Below are positions 10,333-22,300 of a stretch of DNA of 64,000 nucleotides, piece after piece. The stretch is from assembly GCA_016858145.1 (NCBI GenBank), contig JAEHOE010000136.1, positions 248,001 to 312,000 on the forward strand, read 5' to 3'. Position 1 is the stretch's first letter; the number at the start of each line of letters is the position of its first letter. The DNA comes from Edaphochlamys debaryana. Lineage: Eukaryota; Chlorophyta; Chlorophyceae; Chlamydomonadales. A program made the translations under genes and the position numbers. Under the pieces are notes generated by a model that saw only the letters and a list, made by a program, of their open reading frames with translations, made no database searches and was not told the DNA's origin.

Positions 10333-13300
10333 TGGTCGGGTGCCGGCACGGCAGAAGGGAGCGGCTCCTGCGGCGGCGGATGCGCCTGCTGCTCCTGCGG
10401 CTGGTGCTGCTGCGGCACGTCGTGCTGCGGCTGCTGCTGCTCGCCGTGCTGTGCGTGCTGAGCGTGCAGCACGGGCTGCTGCTGTGCCACGTCAGCCGCC
10501 AGCACGTGGGCGTGCTCCGGCTGGGGCGGCACCAGGGCACCGCCGTAGTGGTATGCCGGCGGCGCCGCCAGTGCCTGCTCCTGAGCCAACGCCGCCGCCG
10601 CTTGGGCCTGGGCCTGGGCCTGAAGCGGCACGGGCTCGGCGGCCGCAGCGGCTTGGCAAGGTGCGAGCTCAGCCGGTGCGGCGTGGCTAGCCTCCGCCAT
10701 CACAGCGTCAGTCTGGGGCTGCGGCGCATGCGGTGCGTGCGGTGGGTGCTGGGGCGGCGCCTGCGACGCGTGAGCCGGCATGGGCTGAGCCGCCGGCGGC
10801 GGCGAGGCCTGGCGAGCTGGCGGCGGGGACGCTGCCGGGCGCGTCGCCGGGGGACCCGGGCTGGGCCCGCGGCTGCCACTGCCGCCAGCCGCCGCCGCCG
10901 CGGCGGCGGCCGCCGCCGCTGCCATTGCCGCCAGTGGGTGCGGCTGCGAGCCGGCAACCGCAGCGGCGGCGGGGGACGCGCCGCGGCCCGTCCCGCCAGC
11001 CGGCGGCGCCTCCGGTGCCGCTGGCGGCCCGGCGGGCTGCGCCGCTGGCCCGCAGGACCCGGCGCGGGATGTGTCGGCGGCGACGGCTGCGTGTGCTGTC
11101 TGCGGCGCAGGTGACGTGCCCATGCCTCCGACGGCGCCCGTGGACCCGGCCCTTCCGGGCCACCCCGGCGCGTGCGCAACCGTGCCAGCGGTATCCTCGT
11201 TGGCGGCGGCCGCCGCTGCGGCGGCCCCGGCGCTGACGGCGCCGGCCAGGCCGCCAGGCTGCGTGGCGGCGGTGGCGGCGGCGCCGGAGGTGGTTGGCGC
11301 CTGGGCGTGGCGGTTGGCGCCGGGCATGCCTGGCGGCGGTGGCCCCTGGGCCCGCTGCATCACGTGAGGCTGCTGAGCCATGAGATGCTGGTACGACGAA
11401 AGCGCCGCCGCCGGCTGTGGTGGCGGCGCCGCCGCTGCCGTTACGGGGGGCTGCGGCTCGTGTGCGACCGCCGCTGGCGGCGCAGGGGCGGCGGGGGCGG
11501 CCGGAGGCGCAAGCGCGGCGGCCGAGGCAGTGGTGGGCGGGAGGACCGGCGCGGCTGGCTTGGTGGCAGCGGGGGTGGCACCGGTTGAGGTGGACGGCGA
11601 GACCGAAGGCGGCGCCGCCGCTGCCACGCCGGCCGCTGCCTTGCCGCCGCTGCCGCCGCTGATGGAGCGCCTGGCGGCGGGCTGGGACTGGAGCAGGGTG
11701 GCACCAGCGGGCAGGCCGGCCGCCGCCAGCGGCGCAGCTCCAGGAGACGGAGACTTCACGGTCGCCGCCGCTGCCGGCGCCGCAGCCGTGGCTGCCGCTG
11801 CCGGCGCCGGCGCCGCCACCGGCGGGTGCTGAGGCCCATTTGCAACCGGCGCCGCTGCCGCAGCGGCGGGCGCAGCAGCTGACGTCGCCGCGGGCGCTGG
11901 CGCACGGAAGGCCGGCGCTGCCGGCGGCGCCGCGGCCGCGACCGGTCCCGCGGGAGCCGCGGCCGTCACCGCGGGCGCCGCTGCCGCTGCCGGTGCCGCC
12001 GCCGACGACGCCTGCGCCGTCAGGGCGGGAGTGGCGATAGCTGCCGCCAGGACGGTCAGCGCCGAGGTCTGGCCCGCCGATACCAGTTGCTCCAGGTAGG
12101 GCTGCAGGGGCCGGCCGCCGCTGAGCGCCGACAGCTGCGACCGGGCCGGTTCCGGAACCTGCTCCAGCGTGATACGGTTGGTGGCCAGAGCCAGGAGTAG
12201 CTGCTCCATGGTGGCGGCGGAGGTGGCAGCCTGCGCGGCAGCCGCCGCCGGCTGCGCCGCCGCGGCCGCCGGCGCGGCGGCAGCCGCTGGCGCGGCAGGG
12301 TGGGCATCCGCCATGACTGTGTCAGCGGGGGCGGGCGCGGCAGGGGCCGCCGCCGAAGGAGCGGCGGCAGGAGCTGCCGTCGCCGCGGCTGCGGTGGTGG
12401 CGGCCGCCGGAGGGGTAGCGGAGGAGGAGGAGGTGTTGGCGCTGGACACGTCCAGGGTGCCCATGGGGCCGAGGCCCATGATGCTGGCGGCGGCGGCAGC
12501 GGCGGCGGCGCTGTTACCGCCCGCCGCCGCACCCTGCAGAGCCGCCGCCAGCGCCGCCAGCGCTGCCGCGGGGTCCATGCTGCCGCCTCCTGCCGCCGCC
12601 GCCGCCGCCAGGGCCTTGTCGGCCACCGCCGCCAGCTCGGCGGGGATACCGCCCGCGGCTGCCGCCGCCGCCGCCGCCAGCACCGCCTGCTGCGCCGACG
12701 TCACGTGCGCGGCCGCACCAGCGGCGGCGCTGCCGCCGCTCGCCGCCGTCACCGCGCCCACCGCCGCCGCGACTGTCGCCGCCTGCTGCTGCTGCTGCGC
12801 CTGCGTTGCCGTACGCTGCAGATGCGCCGCCATCTCAGTCAAGCGCTGCAGCGGGATCTGGCCCTGCAGGTACTCGATGTACAGGTTCATGCGCTGAGTC
12901 AGCACGGCCTTGCTGTTCTGGTAATCACGGTTGGCGGTGTCGATGGCGGTCTGCGCCCGCGACCGGACCTTCTCCATGAAGTCCTGGTACTCCTTCTGGA
13001 TCTGCTGCACCTGTACGGATTGGATTCAGATCACAGGGTCAGGGCAAGAACGCCGTCAGGCAGGGGGTCCTTTGTCAGGCAGAAGCGAGAGGCCGGCCCC
13101 ACAAACATGTTGCACGGACACGGCCCTGTTTCGTCTCCCCTACACCGGCAGCTCCCCAGCCCAGCGCCACCCAAGCTTCACTCAGTCTCTCTCCCACAGC
13201 TGGCCTGCGGCAGGCCCGCCGGCCCCGGCCCCACCTTGACGCTGTGCGACCTGTCCAGCACCACCAGGTTCTCCTGGCAGTCGCGCGTGCTCTTGAGCAC

Positions 13301-16300
13301 GGTCTTCATGTTGGGCTCGTTGATGGACCCGGCCATCTGCAGCAGCGGCATCAGCGTGGCCAGGGGGCCCAGCGGGATATTCTCGGCGCTGACCTGCGCG
13401 TACACCAGCTGCGGTCGAAGGGGGTAGGGGAGGGGGGGTAGGGGAGAGGAGGGCAGGGAAAAGGGGAGGGTCGGGAGGGGGGACGTGAGCGGGAGGAGAC
13501 ATGGGGCGAGTCGGGGAGCTGCGCCGGGGGCAGGAGCGGGGCTGGCGCAGGGGGCGGTTGCAGTAAGTAGGGCTGCAGACTAAACGCGTCAGCGCAACTC
13601 CACCCACCGGCGAAACGTCGCTCTGCAGGATGGCGTTAAGCCGGGCGGAGAAGGAGTCGACCTCAGCCACAGCGGCAGGCGCCTCGCGGCCGCCCGCGCC
13701 CGCACCGCCGCTGCCGGCCGCAGCGCCTGCGGCGGCGCCGCCCTCCGTGCCCCGGCCGCGCTCGCCGCCGCCGCCGCCAGTGGCCGCCAGCAGCGCCGCC
13801 GCCTCCGCGGGCGTGAGGGATCCGTCCGTGGACAGCTGGGAGCTGCGCACGTGCAGCTCACGGTAGTACGACAGGCGGGTGAGGATGTGCCAGAACACCT
13901 GTACGACAAACACGGGAAGCGCGGCGTGGCGGCAGGCGATGGTGGAACGGCAAGCAAGCCAGAGGACGCAGGCCCTGCCCCCCAGCACTGCCTAGCAGGA
14001 ACGGCACGACCGGTGCAACGCCGACACCCCGGTGCCCCCTACGCCATTGCAGCCGGCCGCACCTGGTCCAGTGCGGATATGTCGTGTCCGTACCGGTCCC
14101 CCAGGCGCTTGAGTCCGTAGTCCTCGGCCCCCAGCACCACCTTGACCAGGTGCGCGGCCACAGCGATGATGGCCACCAGCGTGTAGTCCTGGGGTGGGGG
14201 GTGGGGGGGAGGGAAGAGGGGGAGGGAAGGTGTTTGAAGCTGAGAGGGAGAGCGTCTCGGGGGGGGGGGGGATGGGATGGGAGGGTAAGGGGGGAGCTCT
14301 AGACATGAGGAGCGAGCCAACGAGGGGCAGGGGGAGAGGGGAGGAGCGCGGACGCACAGGTGAGATCGTGAAGATGCGTACGACGGTGAGCGGCGGGGGG
14401 CCAGAGGTGGGGTGTTTGTTGCTGAGCGAGATCGCGCCAGAGGTGGGGTAGGGGCAAGCAGATGCCACCGATGAGCGGGCTGGGCTGCGGCGGCATGGGC
14501 TGGAAAGCAGCCCCGCCCTGGCCCCAAGGGCCCCCGCCCCGCACCTGGAAGTCCGAGGGCGCCTCGTCCTCCTGCCGCATCATCACCAGGATGTCCGCCA
14601 CCTGGGGGGGAGGGAGGACGGGGAGGCGGGGTGAGACGCAAGGACAGCAAGGATCACCGCTCGCAGGGCACCCTCTTGCGCGCCACCGCAACCACCCGCT
14701 GCCGCTCAAGCAGACTGCTGCTAGGTGCAAGCCACCCCCCAAAACCCCGCAAGCCGCAGACCCCGCAAGCCGCCGCCGCACCTGGCAGGCCATGTCGCTG
14801 ATGGCCGCCGCCGCGTCCGCGGGCAGCTCCAGCTCCCCCGCCACCTCCCGCAGCCGCGAGTAGGAGCGCTGCGCCACGGCGTGCTCGGGCGAGGCCGTAT
14901 CGGCAATGGCCTTCTTCACCGCCTCCATGCGGGACACCTCGCGGAGGAGGACGTCGCGGACGCGAGCGGGCGCAGAGGCGTCGGCGCCGGCAGCGGCGGC
15001 GCCTGCGGCGCCGCCGCCGCCTCCGGCGGCCACGACGGCGCCGGCTCCGCCGGCGCCGTCCTCTACCGCGCCGCTGCCGGCGCCGGCGCGGCGGCGCCGC
15101 TTCGACGGCCGGTCCAGGTCGGACAGGAACGCCGCCGCGGCGGCGCCGCCCGCGGCCGCCGCCGCCGCGGCAGCGGCGGCGCCGGGCCCGTACCCCGCAT
15201 CGTCCAGGTCGTGATCAATCCGCCGGCCCCGCCCGCGGCCGCCGCGGCCTCTCCCGCCGAACGGCCCGCCGCCGCGCCGGCCGCCGCGGCCGCGGCCCCT
15301 GCCGCCGGGCCTCACGCCGCTGGCCACGTCATCGTAACTGTCGGCGGCGCCGAGCGAGGCGCTGCCGGGGCCGCGGCCTGGGCGGTAGGTCTCGTCGTCC
15401 GCTTCGTCGTCCTCGTGGGCAAGGTCGTCGTCCAAGTCATCGCTGTGGGTGTGGAGGAGGCAGGGGGCAGGGGCAGGAGGCAAGGGCGGCAATGAGTCGG
15501 AGCGCAACGGGAGGCAGAGGAAGGAACGGAGCGAGACGCGCGGGTAGGGTGAGGGTAACGCAGCCGGCTGCCGCTGCGGGCTGGTCCCGGCCCTTCCTTC
15601 CCAACCCGTGCTGTCAGCCTCCCGTTGCCCACAGCCCAACTGCCACTCCCGTCGCCAGCTGCGCTCTTGCGCTCACCGGTCCATGTCATAGCCGCTGGGG
15701 CGGCGGGACACGTGGTGCCCGTCCCCGCCCGCGCCCGCGCCCTCGCCGGCCCCCGCTGCGTCCAGGCCCTCCGCCAGCCGCAGCGCCTCCCAGCGGTCCC
15801 GCAGCAGCGGGGCCCAGAAGGCCGCGTCTGGCGGCGGCGCGGGGGCGACGGCGGCGGCTGCCAGGGGTTCGAAGGGGGTGCCGGAGGCGTGGTGGAGGGA
15901 GGCGTGGCCGTGCGCCCCGGCGCCGTGGGGGTGGGGGTGGTGCTCGTCCTCCGCGCCCTCCTCGTCCCCGGGCAGGCCCTCGTCATCTGCCTCGTCTGCG
16001 GGTCGCGGCGACTTGAGGGATTAGAAGGCTGTGCGCTGACCCTATCCTTAGCCACATGTGGGAAGCCCAAGGGTATGTGAAGGCAGACGAGCCTTGTGCG
16101 CATTCGTACTCAGCTACGCTGCACCCTCTCCTCCCCAAGTCCGAGCCCGAGCACGCGTGTGCTCCCCGCCCTGCATCCCACACCGCAGTGCCCTTTCACC
16201 CAACCTCCAGCGCAGACCCCACGGCCCGAACCGGGTTCCTCAAGCACCTCGCTCACCCGCTGGCACTGGCAGCTCGTCGTCCGCCCTGCGATCTGGGTCG

Positions 16301-19300
16301 ACCCAGCTCCGCAACAGCACCAGCTCCAGCCCGGGGGCCAGCGGCACGCCGGCGCCGTCAGCCTCGCCGCCAGCGTCCGCCGCCGAGTCGGCAGCCGCCG
16401 CCACCGCCGCCGCCGCGTCGCCGCCAGCCCCGGCCCCGCCGGGGCTGCAGCACGCAGCTTCCCCCAGCTCCACCACTTCCCGGATCTGATCCGCGCCGTA
16501 CACGCCGCGATCCTGCCTCCCGCCAGCGCATCCGGGGCCGTCGAGGTCCATGGCCCTGGGCCCGTCGGCGGCGCCGTCCGACCCTTGCCGGAACACCTTG
16601 TCCGCGCCCCACCTGACGGCGTCCTCCAGGGCCCTGGCCTGGCCAGCCCGAGTCAGGGCGTCGGCGGCGCCGCCGGGGCCGCGGCGGCGCGCGGCGGCGG
16701 CGGTGGCGGCAGCGAGCGCGGGCGAGAGCAGCCGCTCCTCCAGCGTGCACCGCGTGAAGAGGCGGTAGACGGGCACCAGGCCGGGCTCGGGGCCCAGGCG
16801 GAAGGCGCGGCGCACAGCCTGGTGGTGGGCAGGGGCAGAGAGCCGGAGGGCGCAGGATGAGCGCAGGTTGAGAGGGTGCTGAGGTCGGGCCAGCAGCCCG
16901 CAACGGTCATGTCGTGCGCCAGTACCCACCCACGCCCGTTCTGGCACTGTGCCCCCTTTGCCACAACGCCCGCAACGGTCGATCCAACCACATCCATGCC
17001 GTACCTGCATGTCCAGGCGAGGGTGCCAGTCCGACTCGTACACCACCACCGCCCGCACGCCCGGCAGCGCCGTGCCCAGACCGATCGCGCGCGACGCCAT
17101 CAGCAGCACCCAGGGCGACCCCGCCCCCGCTGCCGCAGCCGCAGCCGGGGCCGCAGCCGAGGGTGGGTCCGCCGGGGCGCCGTCCGCCGCTGCCACACAG
17201 GCGGCGGAGGGGTCGGCGGCGGCGTTGATTGATGCGACGGTTGCGGCCGCCTGTGCGGCGGGCGTGGAGCTGTCGATGCGCAGAGCGGCGCCGGGGCCCA
17301 GGGCGCGGCGGGCGTAGGCCTCGAGCAGGTCCAGGGCCTGGAGGGTGGGGGGTGCGTGTGGGGGGTTGGGTGGGGTGGGGGCGTCAAGGGCGAGGGATGG
17401 TGCATCACACCTCGCGGGCAAAGCCCCGCCTGACAAAGCTAGCCGGCATCGGTGCAAGGAACGCGTACTCAGAGATTGCCGGCACCAGACCCGCCCGCTT
17501 GGCCCAAGAGCCCCGGCCCCACCTTGGCGCTCTGAGCCAGCACGAGCGTCTTGCGCCCCCGCCTGGCCAGCACGCGGAGCATGCGGTCCAGCAGGCGCAG
17601 CTTGCCGCTCGCGCCCAGCAGGCCCTCCAGGGAGGCCCCGAATCCATCCCGGACCGGACTGGATCCAGATCCAGATCCGGACCCGGCGGCAGCGTCCCGG
17701 CCAACCGCAGCCGAGCCGGCGCCGCCGGACGGTGAGTGTGCGCCCGGGCCAGCCCCGGAGGCGTGGGCGGTGCCGGATGGAGAGGTGGGGTTGGGCGCTC
17801 CGCCGCCGCTGCTGCGGGCCACGGCCGCGGCGCCGGTGACAGAGGCCCGGCGGCCGATGGGGTCGGGCTGGGCGTCGTGGGGGTGGTGGGCGTGGGCGTG
17901 GGAGTGCCCCGGCCCGGTCCCGGCGCCGGCCCCGTCCTCGGGCTCGGGTCGGAACTCGTCCAGGCAGTACGGGTGGGTGCAGACCTGCGGGCGTGGGCCG
18001 ATGCACTTAAGGCGTTGGACAAAGACTGCGCTTTGCAAGCCTCGCTGGCGCGCCTTCCTCCACCGGTACTCGGTTGCGCCCCTCTCCTCCCTCCTCCCTC
18101 CCCACAGCCCCTGGCACCCTCGCAGGCGCGCCCTCCTCCACCCCAGCCTCCTCTCCACCCCACATCCCCACCGCCCCGCCCCTCACCCGCCGCAGCTCCC
18201 CCGCCACCGCCCGCAGCTCCTGTGCGCGGGCCGGCTGCGGCAGGCGGCGCCCCGTGTCCGCCAGCAGCGGGAAGTGCCGCGCCAGCACGGTGCGGTAGGC
18301 CTCGGCCTGGGGCTCGGCCAGCTCCACGGGGATCTGGGGGTGGAGAGGTTGATTGGTTGGTTGGCGGTTGGGTGGTGGTGGTTGGGTGGGCCCCGCCGCA
18401 GCGGCAAGAGGTCAAAGCAGTCCAATCCAGCCCTGCAGCCGCGTCCCTTCCCGCACGCAAGCGGCCGCAGCAGCACCGCCCCAAACCCAACCCCCGCACA
18501 CCCGCGCATCCCTCCGCACCTGCACCTCCCGCCTTGCCGCCACGTGCCTCGCCACGTCCCCGCCGCTGCGCCGGCAGCAGCGGCTCTCCAGCTTCTCCCC
18601 CAGCAGCGCGCGGGCCGCCTCCTGCGCGCGCTCCGAGGAGGGGTCGTCCACGCCGTCGTACGGCTGCGGCGGACGAACCAAGAAAGGTGACTTGGGGTCA
18701 AAGAAGGTCATTTAGAGCTGGAAGAAGACAACTGTGCAGGGCGAGGGCTCCTGCCTCAACCGGACCGTGGGCTCCGTCACCTGCAACTCCGCCTTCGCCC
18801 CCCACAAGCCCTGAGCAAGCCATGCAAAGCCAATGGGCGTCCGTGTCGTGCCCGCATCCGCGTCTGCAACCGCCCACCTTGACGTCGGGCCGGATGAGTG
18901 CGCCCATGGCCTCCAGGTCGGGCAGGGGCGCGGCGCTGGGCCCCCCGCCCAGCAGCAGCAGCCGCTGCCGCCCGCCCAGCTCCGCCAGGGGTGCGGCGGC
19001 GCGACCGCTCACGGCCCGCGTCCGCAGACGCAGGTCCACCACCACAGCCTCCCACGGCACAGCCTGCGGTTTGGTTGCCGCAACATAAGCAGGTGCATAC
19101 GTGTCAGCTTGGGTTCCGGGCTCAGGTTTAGTCGCTGTGCGCTGGGCACCAGCGCGCTCCGCGAGGTATAGCGTAAGGCAAGAATGTGTGGACGGCAGGC
19201 GACTGCGGGGCCGGAGCCATGCGCGCACCACCCCGTGGCGGCCTGGCGTGGCTTCTAACCGTTAACCGCTAACCGCCAACCGCTACAGGCCCACCTTGAG

Positions 19301-22300
19301 CGCCTGCAGGTCAGACAGGGCCGCCTCCAGCCCCGCGAACACCACGTCCGCCTTGGGCACCTGGGGAGGGCCGCGTGGGTCCAGGAGGTGGGGGTGCGCA
19401 GAACGGTGAGTCCATGACAAGACAGGGCAGGGGAGCGAACCGCTCTACGCAGCAGACAGACTTAGGGAAGTGGGGGAGGGGACAACTCAAAGCCCCGCTA
19501 CTGCATGCCCCGTGCAACTGCTCGACACCCGGCGCCCCAGCCGAAGGGCCGCGGGCCTCACCCGGTTGACTTCGTCCCGGCCACGCCCCGCCGAGCCCTT
19601 GCGGTCCAGCGACGGCGCCGCAAGCCAGAGCTCGTTGTCGTACAGCAGCGCCCGCGCAGCCGCACTGCCGCCGTACACCACGGTATTCACATGCGCCGTG
19701 CTACCGCCAGTGCCCGCGCCCGCCGCCCCTCCGGTGCCCGATGGCGAGGATGGCGAGGATGGCGAGGCGGGGGAGGGCCCCATGTGGCCGTTGGCCGAAG
19801 GCTGCTCCGATCCAGAACCAGATCCAGAGGGGCCGGCCCAGTAGGCCCAGTCTCCCTCCCAGCTGTCCAGCAGCGCCTGGGGTGCCACCACCAGAAGCGG
19901 GCCCGTCACCTTGAACTCGTGTCTGGGGGGCCGCAGGAAAAGGGTTGTGAAGTTAGTTCCGAGTCCGCCAGACAGCCCTCCCTTCAAGATTGCCAGCCGT
20001 GCCTGCCCTCCCACAACCGTCCGCCCTACACCCCGACCCACATCCCGCCCCCGCATCCCAGTGCCCGACCCACATGAGGCACTGCAGGTAGGTGACCACC
20101 GTAGCCGTCTTGCCCAGGCCCACGTCGTCCGCCAGGATGGCATGCTTCCCGGCGCCCCACATCTTGCGCAGCCAGTTGACGGCCTGCAGCTGGTGGGGCG
20201 CCAGGCGCCCGCCCGCGACGAAGGGCGGCTGGTCCAGGAGGTCGGCCAGAGCGGGCGTGGGCGCGGCGGCGGCGGCCGCCTCGGCCGCCGGCCGGGAGGC
20301 CTTGTAGAGCGCGCGCTTGCAGCGGGCCCACATGGCCGTGTGCAGGCCCACGTACTCGGGCTGGAGCAGCGCCTTGGTGCCCTCGGACTGGGGTGGGGGC
20401 GAAGGGGGTGGAGGCAAGGATGTGGGCAAATGGCGATGTGGGTCGGGGTCAGGGGGTTGCGTCCTCTTGTAGGAATGTGTGTTCAGTGGTGTTGCAGCAC
20501 GGCCCAAGCACGGCCCCGACCCGGCTCACCTCCCACGTCGCCAGCTCGTATCCGAGCCCGCACCACTTGATCAGCACCTCCCAGCCGGGGCCGGACGGCG
20601 ACGGCCGCCGCGCCACGAACCGCTCCGGCCGCGACCAGGCCTCCTCCACCAGGCAGCAGGGCGCGTCGCCGTGGCGCTTCTTGAAGTTGAGCAGCTTGCG
20701 CCTCGCCAGGGACATGAGCGTGCTCTCCTTGACCCACTCGTTGTGGAGGTGGCTCTTGCCGGCCCACTTGACCAGGTACTCGGGCTCACGGTCAGGGATG
20801 GACGGGTCAGCGGAGGCGGCGGCAGGGTCGCCGCCGCCGGCAGCGGTGGCGGCGGCGGCTCCGCCGCCGCTGCCGCCTCCGGCGGCATCGTCACCGCCGA
20901 AGCCGAGCAGCGCCGCCGCAGCGTCAGCCTCGTCGGTCGCCATCTTGTCGCCGCCGGGCGGCGGCGCGGCGGCGGCGCCGCCGGCGGCAGCCGTGGCGGA
21001 GGCCGCGGCGGCGGCGCGGTTGGCGGCGCTGGCGGCAGCGGCGGCGGCCGACGCGGCGGCGACGGCGTCGGCGATGGCGTCGTGGTTTGGCGCGCCGCCG
21101 CCTGCCCCCGACGACTTGCGCAGCCGCTCCAGGATGCGGTGACGCTCCCGCTCCAGAGACCGCTGCCGCTCCCTGCGCGAAGTCAAAGTACAACACAACA
21201 CAGAGGGGCACACGCCAGGGTCATAAAACGGGTCGCGAAGCCTGAAAGTTGCCCCAGAGCTTCCTTCGAGAGGCCTTACCACCAAACCAGCACCCAATGT
21301 CAACCTCGACTCCGAATCCAGATCCAGACCAGATCCGAGCCCGCTCACCGCTCCAGGGCCTTGTCCGCCTCGCTGAGCGGGAAGCGCCAGCCGTACACCG
21401 CCTCCACCACCTGCTTGGCGGGCGGGGGCGCCAGCGGGGCCACGGCCAGGCCGTAGGGGTCGGCGGCCCCCGCGTGCAGGGGCGGCTCCAGGGGCAGCTC
21501 GTCCATGGGCTCGTCCTCGTCGTCGCTGGCCCTGGGGGCAGAGGGAGGGTGTTCGGTAGGGTGAAGGAGAGGAAAGGAGCGGGAGTCGAGGTTGTGCTGG
21601 CGGAGAGGAGGTGAGCGCGCTGCGGAGAGGCAGGAGGTGGGATGACGCCCAGAGCAGGATTTGCGGGGTGTTATCCAACTTCCGGCCGTTAACCCGGAGC
21701 CCAAGGCCCAGCCTCTGCCCACGTCATGCGACCCCATACCCACGCCGCAGCCCTCCGTAACCCCAACCCCAAGCCCCAGCCCAGGCCCCCTCACCTGGAC
21801 GCCATGCCCCGCCGCCCGCGCCCGCGCCGTCCTCCCCGCCCGCGCCTCCCGCCGCGGCCCCGGCCGCCGCGGCCCCCGCGGCCGTTGCCCCGGCCGAACG
21901 CCCGCGCGGCCCCCGCCTGAAAGTGCGCGGGCGCGCCCCAGCCGCCGTCCGAGTCGCTCAAGAAGTCGTCCTCCCCGCCCGCAGCCGCCGCCGCCGCCCC
22001 AAACGCCGACTTCATAAGGCCCTCCTGCGACAGCAGATCCACCCCCACGCCGCCCAGCGCGTCTAAGGGCTCGAGCTTGGGCACGGCCCCGCCGCCGCTG
22101 GCCGCGCCGGCCCCGGCGGCGCCGTCAGCGCCGGACTGTGCCTCGGCGGCGCGGATCGCGGCCTCGGCGTGGGCGATGCTGGTGCGGAGGTTGGCGTCGA
22201 GGATGGCGGAGGCGTCGCCGGGGCCCGAGGGCAGCTCGCCCACGTGGAAGGGCTTGAGACAGTCGAACGGCAGCCAGGCGTACTCGGCCTCCTCGTCCTC

